Below are positions 13,162-28,337 of a stretch of 64,000 nucleotides of DNA, piece after piece. The position numbers were made by a program, and so were the translations under genes. The stretch lies in contig CALZFC010000110.1 of NCBI GenBank assembly GCA_945643635.1, forward strand, positions 96,001 through 160,000, written 5' to 3'. The DNA is from Allodiplogaster sudhausi (Eukaryota > Nematoda > Chromadorea > Rhabditida > Diplogasteridae). Numbering within the stretch: position 1 is the first letter of the stretch; each line of letters opens with the position of its first letter. The notes under the pieces are model-generated. The model did not search any database. It saw nothing but the letters and a program-made list of their open reading frames with translations, and was not told the origin of the DNA.

Positions 13162-16100
13162 AGTTCTAAACAGTTCCTTCTACATATGTATGTATATCAC
13201 TCATGTTCTCAGTGTTTCTCCTTTGTCTTCTCATTCTTCCTCTGATTTGGCTATTGTTTCAGAGATGGCTATCGTATCACCATCTGTCGCCCTCAATGCG
13301 TGGCCCCCGAGGAGGCAGAGCGTTCTCCTTTGGTGGCAGCAGGCACTCCGGAGGGCTGGAAGGCCATCAGCTGGTCGTCCTGGTCAACCAACACGTCAGT
13401 ACTCGCTCTCCATCCACTGTCTCAATCACTACTCTTCTCCCTCTCTTTCTCTCTCCTTCTCTTTCTCTCTCTACCTCTCTCTCTTTCTCTCTTATTCTCT
13501 TTCTCTCTTCTTCTGTTTCTCTCTCTCTAAATCTCTTTCTCTCTTCTTCTCTTTCTCTCTTCTTCTCTTTCTCTCTTCTTCTCTTTATCTCTTCTTTTCT
13601 TTCTCTCTTCTTCTCTTTCTCTCTCTCTCTCTCTCTCTCTTCTTCTCTTTCTCTCTTTACCTCTCTCTCTCTTTCTCCCTTCTTCTATGTACCTCTCTCT
13701 CTCTCTTTCTCTCTTCTTCTCTTTCTCTCTTCTTCTCTTTCTCTCTCTACTTCTCTCTCTTCTTCTCTTCTTCTCTTCTTCTCTTCTTCTCTTTCTCACT
13801 CTACCTCTCTCTCTTTCTCTCTTTTTCTCTTTCTCTCTCTACCTCTCTCTTTCTTTCTTCTTCTATGTATCTCTACCTCTCTCTCTCTCTCTCTCTCTTT
13901 CTCTCTTCTTCTCTTTTTCTCTCTACCTCTCTCTTTCTTTCTTCTTCTCTTTCTCTCTCTCTCTCTCTTTCTCTCTTCTTCTCTTTCTCTCTCTACCTCT
14001 CTCTCTCCTTCTCTCTTTCTCTCTCTACCTCTCTCTTTCTTTCTTCTTCTCTTTCTCTCTATATCTCTCTCTTTCTCTCTTCTTCTCTTTCTCACTCTAC
14101 CTCTCTCTCTTTCTCTCTTCTTCTCTTTCTCTCTCTACCTCTCTTTCTCTTTCTATCACACTATTGGCCTTCAGGTGGACTTCTTGGGCACGATCTCGCT
14201 TTGGCGCTGAGGCAGCAGTCGCGGGCGCAGCGGAAGCCGCGCGGAAGAGAACATCAATTTCGACTGGTTCGGATAGAAATTTAACGAAGGCCTCGGCCGT
14301 CTCAGACGGTGCCGCTGCTTCCGCCGCCGCGTCGGCCTCCGCTTCGATGGCGCGAGAGGGAAGCGGAGGGAAAGGGGGAGGGAACGAGCAGAAACAGGGA
14401 AACATCAACATATTCATTCACACTGGAGACATGGGCAGACGGAAGAGGATCGGATCTGATTCTGATGAAGGCAGACATGGAAGCGGAAGAGGGGAGTGGA
14501 CGAGTGGAGGCAGCAAGGAGGACGACTTACTCAGGGAACTGGAGGAGGCCACCAGGAAGATTCATCAGCAGAGGGAGAGGGAGAAGAGAAGGAGAGAGAA
14601 GGAGAGAGAAGAAGAAGCAGAGAGGAAGAGAGAGCGAGAAAAGGAAGAGGAGAAGAGAAGGAGGGAGAGGGAGAGAGAAGAAGAAGCAGAGCGGAAGAGA
14701 GAGCGAGAGGAGGAAGAGAAGAAGAGAAAGGACGAGAAGGAGAGGGAGTTGAGAGAGAAGGAGAGGAAGAGAAAAGAAGAAGAGGAAAAGAGGAAGGAGA
14801 GGGAGGAGATACTGAGGAAAGAAAAAGAGGCAAAGGAACTGAAAAAGACGGATGAAGCTAGACTTGAAGAACTAAGAAGAAACGAATTAGAGTCGAAGAA
14901 GAAGAAGGAAATTACGATAAGCGACAAGAAACCGAATGGAAGCCAAAAGGAAGAAGAGGAAATCATCGAGGAGACTGAAGAGAATGTTCGGATCAAGAAG
15001 AAGAAGGAAAAGGAGGAAGAAGAGGAGATCATAGAAGTCGTTGAGGAGAAAGGAAAAGGAAAGGAGGATGAGAAGAAGATAAAGTCAGAAGATAAGAAGA
15101 AAGGAGGAGGAAAAGGAATAGGGGTGGACGAAGAAGTTGTTCTTGTCGAAGAAACTGAAATCGTTAGGAAAGGCGAAAGAAGAGAACCTCCGAAGGATGT
15201 AAATCAGGAAGAGGTGGCAGAGGGCGACGAGGTTAATCATTCGTTTTCATTTCAAATGTCGATACCTTTTTTATGTAAAAGAAAGCTGAAATGTGACCTA
15301 TTTATTGAAGTAGTAAATATCTTCACAAATGTTCTTATAGGATGACAATGCAAGAGACGACGAGGATGCAGAAGTGGAAACGACTCCTACGGTGACTGCT
15401 GCCACTTCCGCAGCCACTACTGCCAGGTCTATAGACAGCAATTCTTATTCTATCAAGACGAAAAGAACTGAGTCCTACACATCACTGAAGCGTAATTATG
15501 AAGACAGGGATATTATGTAACGAAGAATTGTTCGCAGAGCTGCGGCGGAAATGGCGAGCAGCACTCCGTCCACTCGGATGTCCTCTGCCGCGTCCGCTGC
15601 CTCCACGGCCGCTGCCTCCACGGCCGCTGCCACAACCCCCGCGCCGACGCCGCCGCCCGCGGCCGATTCCCCCAGCCGAGACGCGCCTGCCAGCCCTCCC
15701 CAGGAACAGCCTGCCAGCGGAATGGCCAGTCAGTCATCCATCGTCCACTCTCTTTCTCTTCTTCCCTTTCGCTCTTTGCAGGGGCTGTGAAAGCCATGAA
15801 TTGCTTCTCTGGTGACTCCCTCGTCTCCACAACCACTGGAACAAAGAGAATGAGAGATCTCCAAGTCGGCGACTTCGTAAGCCAGCCTGCCCCTCCAGCA
15901 GTCCATAATTGTCCTTAACTTGAAGGTGCTCGTGCCTGCAGCTGGGAACGTGCAGAAATACGAAGCAGTGGAGATGTTCTACCATCGGGAGCCTTCCAGG
16001 AAGACATCCTTCGTACAAATTCTCACTGCAAACGGCCGTCGGATCTCTCTTACTCCCCTTCACCTCCTTCCGTTCGGAGACTGCGACTCTCTTCAGAGGT

Positions 16101-19100
16101 TTCTTCAATTCAATATAAATGCATCGATACTTCTGTGCTGATAGAGAAGAATGAATCTTGATCAGATCGCTGGAGAAGATGGAAGGGTTGGAGGAGACTC
16201 TGGGCGCGTCCCGCTTCGCGTACAAAGCCCTCCCCGGGGACTGTCTGCTAACCCTCGGATCCGACGGGGTCTTCCATGCCGACCCCATTGTCAAGGTTGC
16301 TTTCTTTTCTGTATCATATCCAAACGGTTCTCTCTTGAGGTGGGGAGACAAGTTTCCGAAGGGATGTTCTCTCCGATGACTGTGGAGGGGTCGCTGGTGG
16401 TGGATGGGGTGCTGGTCTCTTGCTTCTCTCAGCTGGAGAGCCACTCCCTCCACAAGATCATCTTCGATCTTCTCCTCCGTATCCAGAGTTGGCTCTCTTA
16501 CCAGCCAGGTCAACCAATCTTTTCGCTCTCCTAGTCCACATTTACATACAGTACCGCTCAGCGGCCAGGGGTCAATGCTATAGCGGCTATAGCGGCTATA
16601 GCCAAAAGAGGCCAAGCGAAATTAAGGCCTGTAACATTTTTGTTTTCAGAATTCATTGTTATTTCTGTCTTCAGGGCAATGTTCTGCATCCATTAAGCTC
16701 AAAAACTCTACAAAACAATGCATATTCACCAAAATGGAAAATCTTGTAAATATGTGGTGCAGGAACACCACAATTAGTAGTGTGTGAATGTGTCATCGTT
16801 TCAGTGAAATTTATAAAGGCACTTGCTCGAACCGTATAACAACTTTAAATTACAGTTTCAAGCTCTATTTTGCATCCTTTTGTCTTGAGAAGATACTTCT
16901 AATGCTACAAGTGAAAAAGGTATGGCAAAAAATCTTGCAAAAAAAAATTGGAAGAAATAAGCTCAAAAGAGGAACCGAACACCGGCTCTTCCGTTCATGC
17001 ACATGCTAAGCATACCAATGCTCCATCCAGCCATAATGTTGGCCAACTTGAAACAATTTTAGGAAACATTTTGACGGCGGCTTTTAAGAGTTGTTAGAGT
17101 CCATGCCATAAAAATTCATTGCTTTCAGTAGTGTTCTGTAAGTTGCCACATTTCAATTTCGAAAACAAAGTTTCGGGTTGTCTCATCTCCTCTCATCGGA
17201 ATATTTTTTTACGAACGAACTTTCCAGATTTGAATTCCAAACGATCAGAAAAACGTTTGCTGCGATTGGGGTTAGAACCTGTGACTTGCAAAATCGCAGG
17301 CTGGCGCTTAACCCACTGCGCCACACCTATCATATCCGTTCGCCTCCCAAGCCAAACTTTAGCAGTGGGTGAGCCACCTACTTCGAAAATTTACTCTCTC
17401 TCTCTCTCTCTCTCGATTTATGCTCCCTTTTCTTCGCTTTGAATTGCTTCGCCTCCTCTTTGAGCTCTTATTTTGATTCTCCTTATTTTTCCTAGTCAAA
17501 AAAAATTGTCCCCGGTTATGATTCGTACCTGCGACGCTCAAAACAGCACGCTAACGCGCATCCTACTGCGCTACGCAGGCCATGTGGGGGCTTTGCGGCC
17601 ACGAATTTAGAGCAACTTCGAGTCCACAGAGCAAAAAGTTACGTTACCCTTGGGTATTACTTATAAGTAAACCATTGAAAGTCAGTACAAAGTGTCCAGG
17701 CCGAAATCCAGATAGCGTCGCTGCAATCGCACTGATGCCAATTAAAGCTCAAAGGGGATTGCTCAAAGCGGAAACAAAGGGACAGTCAACGCCTGGCTTT
17801 AGGCCTCTGATGTGGCCTGCGGAACGCAGTAAGTTGCGCTCCAGCTTTTGAACTTTTGAGCGTCGCAGGTTCGAATCCCTACCGGGGCGAAAATTTGCCT
17901 AGGAAAAATTAAGGAGAGTCAAGATCGGAGCTCAAAGTGGAGGATTGTTCAAAGCGAAGCAAAGAGTGGGCAAATCACGACGTAACACAGAGAACCACTT
18001 TCAAGGTTTTGCTTGGTCGAACAGACATGATTGGTGTAGCGCAGTGGGTTAAGCGCTAGCCTGCGATTTTGCATGTCACAGGTTCTAACCCCAATCGCAG
18101 CAAACGTTTTTCTGATCGTTTGGAATTCAAATCTGGAAAGTTCGTTCGTAAAAAAATATTCCGATGAGAGGAGAGGAGACAACCCGAAACTTTGTTTTCG
18201 AAATTGAAATGTGGCAACTTACAGAACACTACTGAAAGCAATGAATTTTTATGGCATGGACTCTAACAACTCTTAAAAGCCGCCGTCAAAATGTTTCCTA
18301 AAATTGTTTCGAGTTGGCTAACATTATGGCTGGAAGGAGCATTGGTATGCTTAGCATGTGCATGAACGGAAGAGCCGGTGTTCGGTTCCTCTTTTGAGCT
18401 TATTTCTTCCAATTTTTTTTTGCAAGATTTTTTGCCATACCTTTTTCACTTGTAGCATTAGAAGTATCTTCTCAAGACAAAAGGATGCAAAATAGAGCTT
18501 GAAACTGTAATTTAAAGTTGTTATACGGTTCGAGCAAGTGCCTTTATAAATTTCACTGAAACGATGACACATTCACACACTACTAATTGTGGTGTTCCTG
18601 CACCACATATTTACAAGATTTTCCATTTTGGTGAATATGCATTGTTTTGTAGAGTTTTTGAGCTTAATGGATGCAGAACATTGCCCTGAAGACAGAAATA
18701 ACAATGAATTCTGAAAACAAAAATGTTACAGGCCTTAATTTCGCTTGGCCTCTTTTGGCTATAGCCGCTATAGCCGCTATAGCCGCTATAGCATTGACCC
18801 CTGGCCGCTGAGCGGTACTGTATGTACATACATACATATAAGACGACGGAAACTAAAAAGACTTTGGTCTTTTTCTGTTTTCGTGAGATTTGTTCAGAGT
18901 GTCCAAAAACGTACGCGTACCAAACTGCATATCAACAAAAATATGCAGCTTTGTACACTTTCATGGGGAGTGTCACACCACACAATTCTCATGAAAACCC
19001 AAAAACCATTTTTTTAAGTTTACACCTTCATATGACGCGATTTGCGAGAGTATCAAAATATCCGGGGACCCGGCAAAATTAGTTTTCGCTCAAAAGCATA

Positions 19101-20555
19101 GGTATTTTATAGGTACTTTTTAACACGGCGAAACGATTAGAATACCGGACCGGGAGTGAGAAATCGCCATTTTGGCGAGCTGTGCGATGTTTAAAATTCG
19201 AGATCCCGATGAATCTTGCAGAGATGGTCGTACATTCGCGTTCGCTGTTTCGCACACAACAAAGTAATATTAGTAAAAATTTTGTCATAAATAGACAAGA
19301 TATTGCTTTATAAAGCTTCAAAAGTAGAATTTGAAAATATTCACTTTTACGGTCTCAGCGGCCTCTAGACTTTGGAGCGGCGCCATTCTCTTATATGGAA
19401 AAAACGCATGGGTTTTCTATCTTAACTTGTAGAGCAAAAAATTTTCTTTCCAATGAGCTATAGTATGCCGGATACCGACGAGCTTTTTTATGTTTCCCAA
19501 TCAGAAAACTGTTTAAATACGCGGGTTCAGCGATTCTTTGACCTATGCACCGGTCAGGGTAAGAGGAATGGCATTATCGCCTTCAGTAAGGATGATTTAG
19601 TGTAGTGCGAATGAGTTGGGGTCGCAATTCAAAGATCCCGTGTTCGATTTCTCTTTTGCCCGGCATATCATAAATTTGTTTTGCATTTAAATTTTATTTA
19701 AACAGTTACATAAAACCCTACATAAATTCCCTACATGCGGTATATCACTTGTGTTGCGTTTTCGGCGTGGGTAACTCCCAAGCAAAGTGCATGCCGATGC
19801 ACATGCACTGAACCGTGCGCATTTCAACAGTTTTATGAGTGGGAAACATAAAAAAGCTCGTCGGTATCTGGCATACTATAGCTCATTGGAAAGATAATTT
19901 TTTGCTCTAAAACCTAATATAGAAAACCCATGCTTTTTTCCATATAAGAGAATGGCGCCTCTCCAAAGTCTAGAGGCCGCTGAGACCGTAAAAGTGAATA
20001 TTTCCAAATTTCACTTTAGTAGCATTATAAAGCAATATGTTGCCTATTTATGACAAAATTTTCACGAATATTGCTTTATTGCGTGCGAAACAGCGAACGC
20101 GAATGTGCGACCATCTCTGCAAGTTTCATCGGGCTCTCGAATATTAAACATCGCACAGCTCACTAAAATGGCGATTTCAAACTCCCGGGCCCATCCCAAT
20201 CGTTTCGCCGTGTTAAAAAGTACCTATAAAGAGCTTTTGAGCAAAATCTAATTTTGCCGGGTCCCCGGCTCTTTGGCTTCCTTATGATTCTCTCGCAAAT
20301 CGCGTCATATACTACATATGTAAATATCTATGTACATACATACGTATAAATGTATAACTCGTTGACTGTCAGCCATCCAGACATTGCTGATTTTTTTCTT
20401 TTTTTTCAATTGGAAAGGATATGGTGGAGTGAAGAGTGAGTGAAATCTTTTTTTTTCTTGTAGCCTTTTCGCCTTCGCCGGACCTGGCCATTCCCTCGTT
20501 CATCAACTACGTCCACAAGTTGAGCCATTATGTTCTGCCTTTTGCGACATTCTAA
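11306..20555 (+). CDS. Hedgehog-related secreted protein with autoprocessing Hint domain
   Basis: Thirteen exons join in phase to 887 residues: 11306-11497, 12004-12054, 12692-12775, 12825-13036, 13263-13394, 14175-15231, 15341-15426, 15538-15728, 15782-15876, 15926-16098, 16166-16295, 16340-16508, 20464-20555. Order: a Leu-rich signal peptide; a Cys-rich N-terminal module (QSFGNDTIRMHC, PKCGGQTNF, HRCCNLFNGRSP, ITICRPQC); a long Glu/Lys/Arg-rich linker (exon 6); an Ala/Thr/Pro linker; then Hint. The Hint block has the catalytic Cys start (NCFSGDSLVSTTTG), the LTPLHLL His motif, RFAYKALPGDCLL and the late EGMFSPMTVEGSLVVDG/SHSLHK motif. Hint domains cleave themselves from the N-terminal module. 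The long charged linker suggests a QUA-1-like member of the nematode groups, but wrt/grd/hog families are not excluded. Intron 12 (about 4 kb) holds two inverted-repeat elements; intron 2 holds a MITE. Confidence 0.85.
12373..12624. mobile_element. TA-flanked MITE with AGACAGTGTCAATT terminal repeats
   Basis: A 252-bp element in intron 2 of the Hint gene. Left end AGACAGTGTCAATT; right end AATTGACACTGTCT, with TA on both flanks. The next bases also pair imperfectly through A/T-rich sequence. No coding content. Fits a mariner-type MITE of a different family from the CAGTACCGC elements. Confidence 0.75.
13431..14155. repeat. CT/TTCTTCT hexamer-like array filling intron 5 of the Hint gene
   Basis: About 725 bp of TCTCTCTTCTTCTCTTTCTCTC-type repeats between the donor at 13395 and the acceptor at 14174. 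It is open in all three plus-strand frames (Ser/Leu/Phe readings). It is nevertheless intronic, because flanking exons 13263-13394 and 14175-15231 join in phase across it. Confidence 0.85.
17513..17889. repeat. Pair of inverted tRNA-like modules inside the fold-back
   Basis: On minus (17513-17583): GGCCTGCGTAGCGCAGTAGG, then CGTCGCAGGTACGAATC. On plus (17813-17889): GGCCTGCGGAACGCAGTAAG, then CGCAGGTTCGAATCCC. These resemble RNA polymerase III A-box and B-box spacing; the plus copy has a canonical GGTTCGAATCC B box. The acceptor stems do not close, so I read them as tRNA-derived (SINE-like) pieces, not functional tRNAs. Confidence 0.55.
18032..18102 (+). repeat. tRNA-like module in the right arm of the fold-back
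   Basis: TGGTGTAGCGCAGTGGGTTA (A-box-like) followed about 45 bases later by CAGGTTCTAACCCC (B-box-like). The inverted counterpart in the left arm is at about 17264-17333. Same layout as the modules in the element at 29538-31734. Confidence 0.5.
19030..20310. mobile_element. 1.28-kb inverted-repeat element (second fold-back family)
   Basis: Outer ends TATGACGCGATTTGCGAGAG (19031-19050) and the exact inverted copy at 20290-20309. Long imperfect arms follow: CCGGGGACCCGGCAAAATTAG, TAACACGGCGAAACGATT and GGCGCCATTCTCTTATATGG on the left recur inverted on the right. The centre lies near 19690. No coding content. Its ends differ from the CAGTACCGC family, and the exact boundary and target duplication are not clear. 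It sits in the same Hint-gene intron, 210 bp from the previous element. Confidence 0.75.
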
Positions 20556-21490
20556 TTCCCTGGCTCAGCTTTCCCTCTAATTCTATTTTTCTTTGTATCC
20601 AACTTTTCCATCCTCTCCACTTTTTATCTCCACTTTATCATCACTCTTTCTTCACGAAATTCCGGTGATGTTTTACTGTCAAGGCGAGTGTCAAGACTTT
20701 CCCATTGTTATGTTCACTTATTATGTTATCTCGTCTGTAGTCACAGCTAGCCAAATGAATGTTCTTTCATTGTATTCATGTACGGGTAGAAAAACTTTTT
20801 TAGATGCTGTTTATACATATGTGCATTCCATTTTATATTGCAATTTCTTGCCATTCGTCTGTATTAAATGATATTATTTTCGCTGCCATTCCACGTAGAA
20901 TTAGTAAACAACCTGTTATGTTTCCATGTTGAAATAAACGCGTTCGATGATTTTCGGCTCTCCGTTTTTACAAAAAACAACCTTGGACCTTCACCAGAAC
21001 AATGCGAACTGTCATTGTCGTGTCCACCAGAACAATGCGAACTGTCATTGTCGTGTCCACCAGAACAATGGGAACTGTCATTGTCATGTCCTGCGACTCT
21101 CTCGTTTGGTCGGTCGTGGCTCGGACCCAGAAAAGATAACAACAGAAAGAATTTGACTTTTCCTTAATGATCATTCAACGAATTGTGTATCTTCCAGCGA
21201 CTAATTGCAAATCAATCGGTTATTGGTGTGCATATATATGATAGATTTGAATGTATTATCTATCTCACTACCTTTACATTTCCCAATGTTCTAGTCTGAC
21301 TCGGCTGACCATTATCCTCTTTATCTTATTAATAATCAAGGACAACTGAACTAGAATTCATCCATGGAGATAAGACAGTGCGCATAAGGGAGATGAAATG
21401 AGAGGAATGCATGCGATTAAGAGAGAATAGATCAAGTGATAGTGGAACATAGCGAAAGAGATAGAGAACGAGGGAGAGAGAAGGAAGGAG

Positions 21491-21534
<44 letters not shown>

Positions 21535-22318
21535 GAGGAAGGAGAAGCGAGAGAGGGAGAGAAAGTGAACGAGGGAGAGAGGAGGAAGGAGACGGAGACA
21601 GAGTGGGAGGAAGGAAGAGAATGGGAGAAGGAAAGAAAAAGGGGGGAAAAAGAGAGGTATATCATGTCTCTCTCTTCCTTTGGATGCAACAAATCCCGTT
21701 GGCGCGTGTGTCTCTCTCTCCTTCGCACTTTCTCTAACTCTGATTTCGCTTTTGACTGAGTCAGGTAGAGCTCATGAGAACGAGCTCCTCCGCTCTCTCC
21801 TTCTTCCATTTTCACTGCCTTTCTCGACACGCCGGAACTACATATAATCTATTGAAAATTTTATCATCTTCATCGCATATTGAATTAAAGCAATCCTCCA
21901 AAAAATTATGATGGGATTTAGAATTGCTGCCCTTCGCGCTCTCATTCTTTGTGTGATATTTTGAGCCCGCGAGAATGAGAGTTCCTACTCCCTCGTCGAA
22001 TGTGGCAATTCGAACTTACAGTAATTATTGATTCCTTGAAAGTGTTCAAGTATGCGTGCATTAGAGATACAAACCAACTTTTTTGACAGAATGTGACTCA
22101 GAATAAAATTATGGTTAATAAAAATTAAATGCCGCGCATTTCGATAAAATTGATTAGTCAACCATGAAATTGATTATTAGTAAGATATTTTGATGTGTCA
22201 TTTTATTCCTGCCCATAGATTACGAGAGAGAGAGAGAGAGAGAATATGAAGCAGAGAGAAAGAGAAAGAGAGAGAGATGGAGAATGAGAAAGCATGCAGT
22301 GTTGGAGTGAGCCCAGAA
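20556..22318. other. Intergenic spacer between the Hint and collagen genes
   Basis: No gene seen. It contains a 33-bp minisatellite (20993-21090) and a GA-rich tract (about 21440-21660). Open stretches here are readings of these repeats. Confidence 0.55.
20993..21090. repeat. 33-bp minisatellite, three copies
   Basis: Three tandem copies of an ACCAGAACAATGCGAACTGT...-type 33-bp unit; the third copy differs by a few bases (GGGAACTG, TCATG). The unit is a multiple of three, so two frames stay open through it, but no splice context supports coding. Confidence 0.9.
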
Positions 22319-25498
<3,180 letters not shown>

Positions 25499-26025
25499 AA
25501 CATCTCCTTCTTTCTGTTTTGAACAATTTTACCTGTTGTTTCTCATTGAAAATTCTCATGAAATTGATCTGAATGCAAGTTGGTATCTCGCTACCTCATA
25601 CCCAGAAATGACTTCATGGTTCATTACTCTCAGATATTGCTTATAAATCATTGAATTTAAAAAGACTATAATAGGGTTCTGTTTTACTGATTCTGCTAAA
25701 AAAAATTCCCATAATAACATTCCATGTGCACGATAGTGGTTTTCTTTACATTGGAGCGGGCAAACGCCCATATTTCTTTGTAACGTAACTGGAAATGGCA
25801 CCGGCCGACGTACGCTTTGAACGCTGAAATATAATAATAATAAAGTGAAACCTGCGCACATTTTGTCTACTATGATAAACCAAGGAAATATAAATTTAAG
25901 GGTGACATTGAGGATATTGACTTTGTTTATGTCGCCGAGTCTGCCAGGAGGTTTTGGAAGTCTTCCAGCTTGTGATAATTTGCAAAGCGAAGAAGTTGCT
26001 AGTTCTGAGAGATTTCATTATCTGC

Positions 26026-28337
26026 TTATCTGTAACTGAGCAGCAAACCAAAGCAGGCTGAGTTGTCTGGCGGCTGAATAAGCAAGTGCGTCGGGAAGAA
26101 TGCACGGATCTCAGAGTTCACTTCCTCACTTCGACTCATTCCAATTACAACTACTTCCGTCTTCGATAGAACACGTAAAAGTGTCAAAACTGCTCTCTAG
26201 AAATGAAAAGTGGATTCTTGAAAAGAAGAAGTTGTATGAACATACTTTGTACTGCGACGGGCGTTGCTTATCCTCTGAAATGCCTTCTAGGCGATCGATG
26301 CAGACAATTGTTTGTGGATTTCGCTTGGAGAACCAAAACAATCGATTAAAAGGACTACCATCACATTGTGTGTGAGTGACTAAGTGGAAGATAAAGAACA
26401 GACAGCAACGATAGTGGAGATGAGACGAGAGAATCGAGTTGAGTGGGTGGAGCGAGAGAAGCGGATGCAGACGGCCGAGGAGGCGGCGGCCGCGGCCTCT
26501 GCCCACGACGTCTTCCCACTCCCCTCTCCTCCCACCAGCAACAGCCAACTGATCTCACTCCACAATGGACACATACCTGAAGGGGATCACAACCGAGAAT
26601 ACAAGTTGCTCTTATCTGCAATTACAGAGAAGGAGAGCAGCGAAGAGGTAGATCGCGTTCGAAATGGAAAGAGTCAGAGATCGACCCTGCCTCTCAACTC
26701 TGGCGCTGAAATTACTGCTATAAATATAGTAGCTCGAGATTCCAAAACTCTCGGCCAATAAAATGTCGAGTTTGTCATAGAGTTTTTGAATGTCTGACGT
26801 GCCTTCCATCGACGAGAAGGTGCAAGGATGGCAGTTTTTGTGGATTTCGAACCACTTGGAGATTGTAGAGGTCAATGTAGATCCTATGAATCGTCTCGTC
26901 ATAGTCATCGAGAAAGAGAGGATCTTTCGCTGTCTTCATCTCCGGTGGATCAAAGAATCTGCTCCGTAGAAGTTCCAGAAGATCGTTTAAGCTCATAATT
27001 CTCTGAAGGTCTTAACTAATTGACTTCACACAGTCTTCTCCTCACTTCGTTAGTTTTCATTAGGAAATCATAATCAGTTGTCGTTTGCTTCTTCTCTCTC
27101 AATAGCGAGTGAAGAAATCCTGTAGTGCTGATGCCAAGAATGAAATGCTCGGCCTCCCACTCCGCTCTCACTCTTCCTTGTCAGGTATCCTCGAGTACGC
27201 TAGAAAAATAGGTATACAGTCCAAATACATAGTTGTTAAAATTCTCGTTGCTCAAAAAGTAATAATTTAAAGGTTGAAACTGCTTGAATCTTGATGATGG
27301 CCTGCTCTTCACTCATCTCGCACTCTTTGACCGCCCGCAAATCCATTGCCTGCTCGTACACATCCTTCAAGTAATTCCGCCTGCACACTGACTGATAAAC
27401 TGAAACGCGGACCCTCAGAAGGCAATCGGACCATGACTGGCAGCCTCATTAAAGGCAAAGAACAGCATTGACAGTACCACGTTCGATGTTTTGGATGAGG
27501 AGAACTGCCTCTTCCAGAGATATCGCACCAATTCCCTCCATCTGAATAGGGGGGAAGTAGGTAAAGAGTTGATGATCTGATGCAATAAAGTGATAGGACC
27601 ATTCGTTTTTCGTTGTCTCCGAAGTGGATGTCAATTACGGGACGGGTCCTGAGGATTCTTCTCTGAAGGAGCAGAGACCGTCTTGTCACTCTCAGAACTT
27701 CTTCCATTCTCCGTACTTTCTCGGATAGAAGAGATCGACAGGACACTCGTATCTTCCCCTTCTGCTTGTTCGCTTTATTTCTATTTTTAATATAATTCTA
27801 TTTTTAGTTCAAATAAAAAAAAGTAAAAGACCAAGAAAGATTGGAAGCTCAGCATGCGAAGTGGATTGAGATGGTGAAGAGACCCAAATTGGCAGGGAAC
27901 GGAAAGGAGTTCATGGCAGTCACTTGGCAGCACCCAGTTATCGAAGAAACGAAGCAGATGAAAGCAGCCAACTGAACCACTTCAATCTTTCAAAGTTACC
28001 AAGCACTCAAGGAAACCTTTGAGTGCAAGCCAATTGGCCTTCTTTGGATCGATTAGCAATTGGACATCAAAGAGGTGAAGAAGAGTGACGAGTCGGTGGA
28101 AGAGCTCGTGAATTCGAGCATTCCTTATCGGAGCCTTTTTCTGCATACATGGCATTTTTTAAAGAATGAAGTCTATCATTCTGATCTTTTTTTTAAATAA
28201 GAAAATGGTAGACTGTTTCAACAGTTCAAATGACGGCTGACCTTTCTTGATGAGATTTCGGTCTGTTCCAGACATTTCAATCGATCGACAACTTCAGAAA
28301 GAAGTTCCATAACGTGTTCCTTCGTGTGCTGGGGCAT
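26026..28337 (-). CDS. IQ-motif AAA+ ATPase, DRC11/IQCA1-like, with apparent frame breaks
   Basis: Read on minus. Exons 28337-28242, 28140-28017 and 27971-27832 join in phase and give a helical N-terminus starting MPQHTKEHVMELL. Then follow a SLEEAVLLIQNIER segment, a clear IQ motif (IIKIQARTRGYLTRK, near 27200), AEHFILGIST, and an AAA+ block: Walker A GGEGSGKTS (about 26530-26507), Walker B-like TIVCIDRLEG (about 26300), and VVVIGMSRSEEVNSEIRAFF (about 26120). The order SLEEA...IQ...AAA+ fits DRC11/IQCA1, a subunit of the nexin-dynein regulatory complex of motile axonemes. Frame breaks are needed near the A5 runs (T5 on plus at 27606-27610 and 26834-26838), after the IQ motif, and an in-frame TGA precedes Walker A. 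So it is either a decaying gene or an error-bearing sequence. Stop TAA 26028-26026; the C-terminus may be truncated. Confidence 0.6.

Larger units (their letters stand above)
16549..18820. mobile_element. 2.3-kb fold-back element, CAGTACCGC family
   Basis: A giant palindrome flanked by TA. Left end CAGTACCGCTCAGCGGCCAG; right end is its inverted copy. The arms (about 16549-17370 and 18000-18820) are nearly identical over more than 800 bp; for example a 73-codon open stretch at 16788-17009 on plus recurs without amino-acid change at 18351-18572 on minus. Near both ends is a short GCTATAGCG tandem whose copy number differs between arms. Internal DNA (about 17390-17990) carries tRNA-like modules. 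No transposase. It lies in the last intron of the Hint gene. Termini and TA flanks suggest mobilisation by a Tc1/mariner-type enzyme (inference). Confidence 0.85.

Noticed and set aside
13395..14174. Long Ser/Leu/Phe open frames on plus and Arg/Glu frames on minus
   Set aside because: CT-array intron; the flanking Hint-gene exons join in phase (AC/G) when it is removed.
16788..18572. Two identical 73-residue open frames on opposite strands
   Set aside because: They are mirror images in the two arms of a fold-back element, with no transposase motif; noncoding is the simpler reading.
20868..21167. Open frame with a threefold PPEQCELSLSC repeat
   Set aside because: Produced by the 33-bp minisatellite; no splice sites or domain.
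26384..26761. Plus-strand open frame with a coiled-coil-like start (MRRENRVEWVEREKRM) and AAAAAS run
   Set aside because: It is the opposite strand of the Walker A exon (GGEGSGKTS) of the minus-strand AAA+ gene; the Ala run is its complement.
27835..27979. Plus-strand frame reading RLEAQHAKWIEMVKRPK and ending in a stop, at first sight a good exon
   Set aside because: The minus-strand reading of the same DNA joins in phase with exons on both sides through a 45-nt intron, whereas no phase-compatible partner exists on plus.
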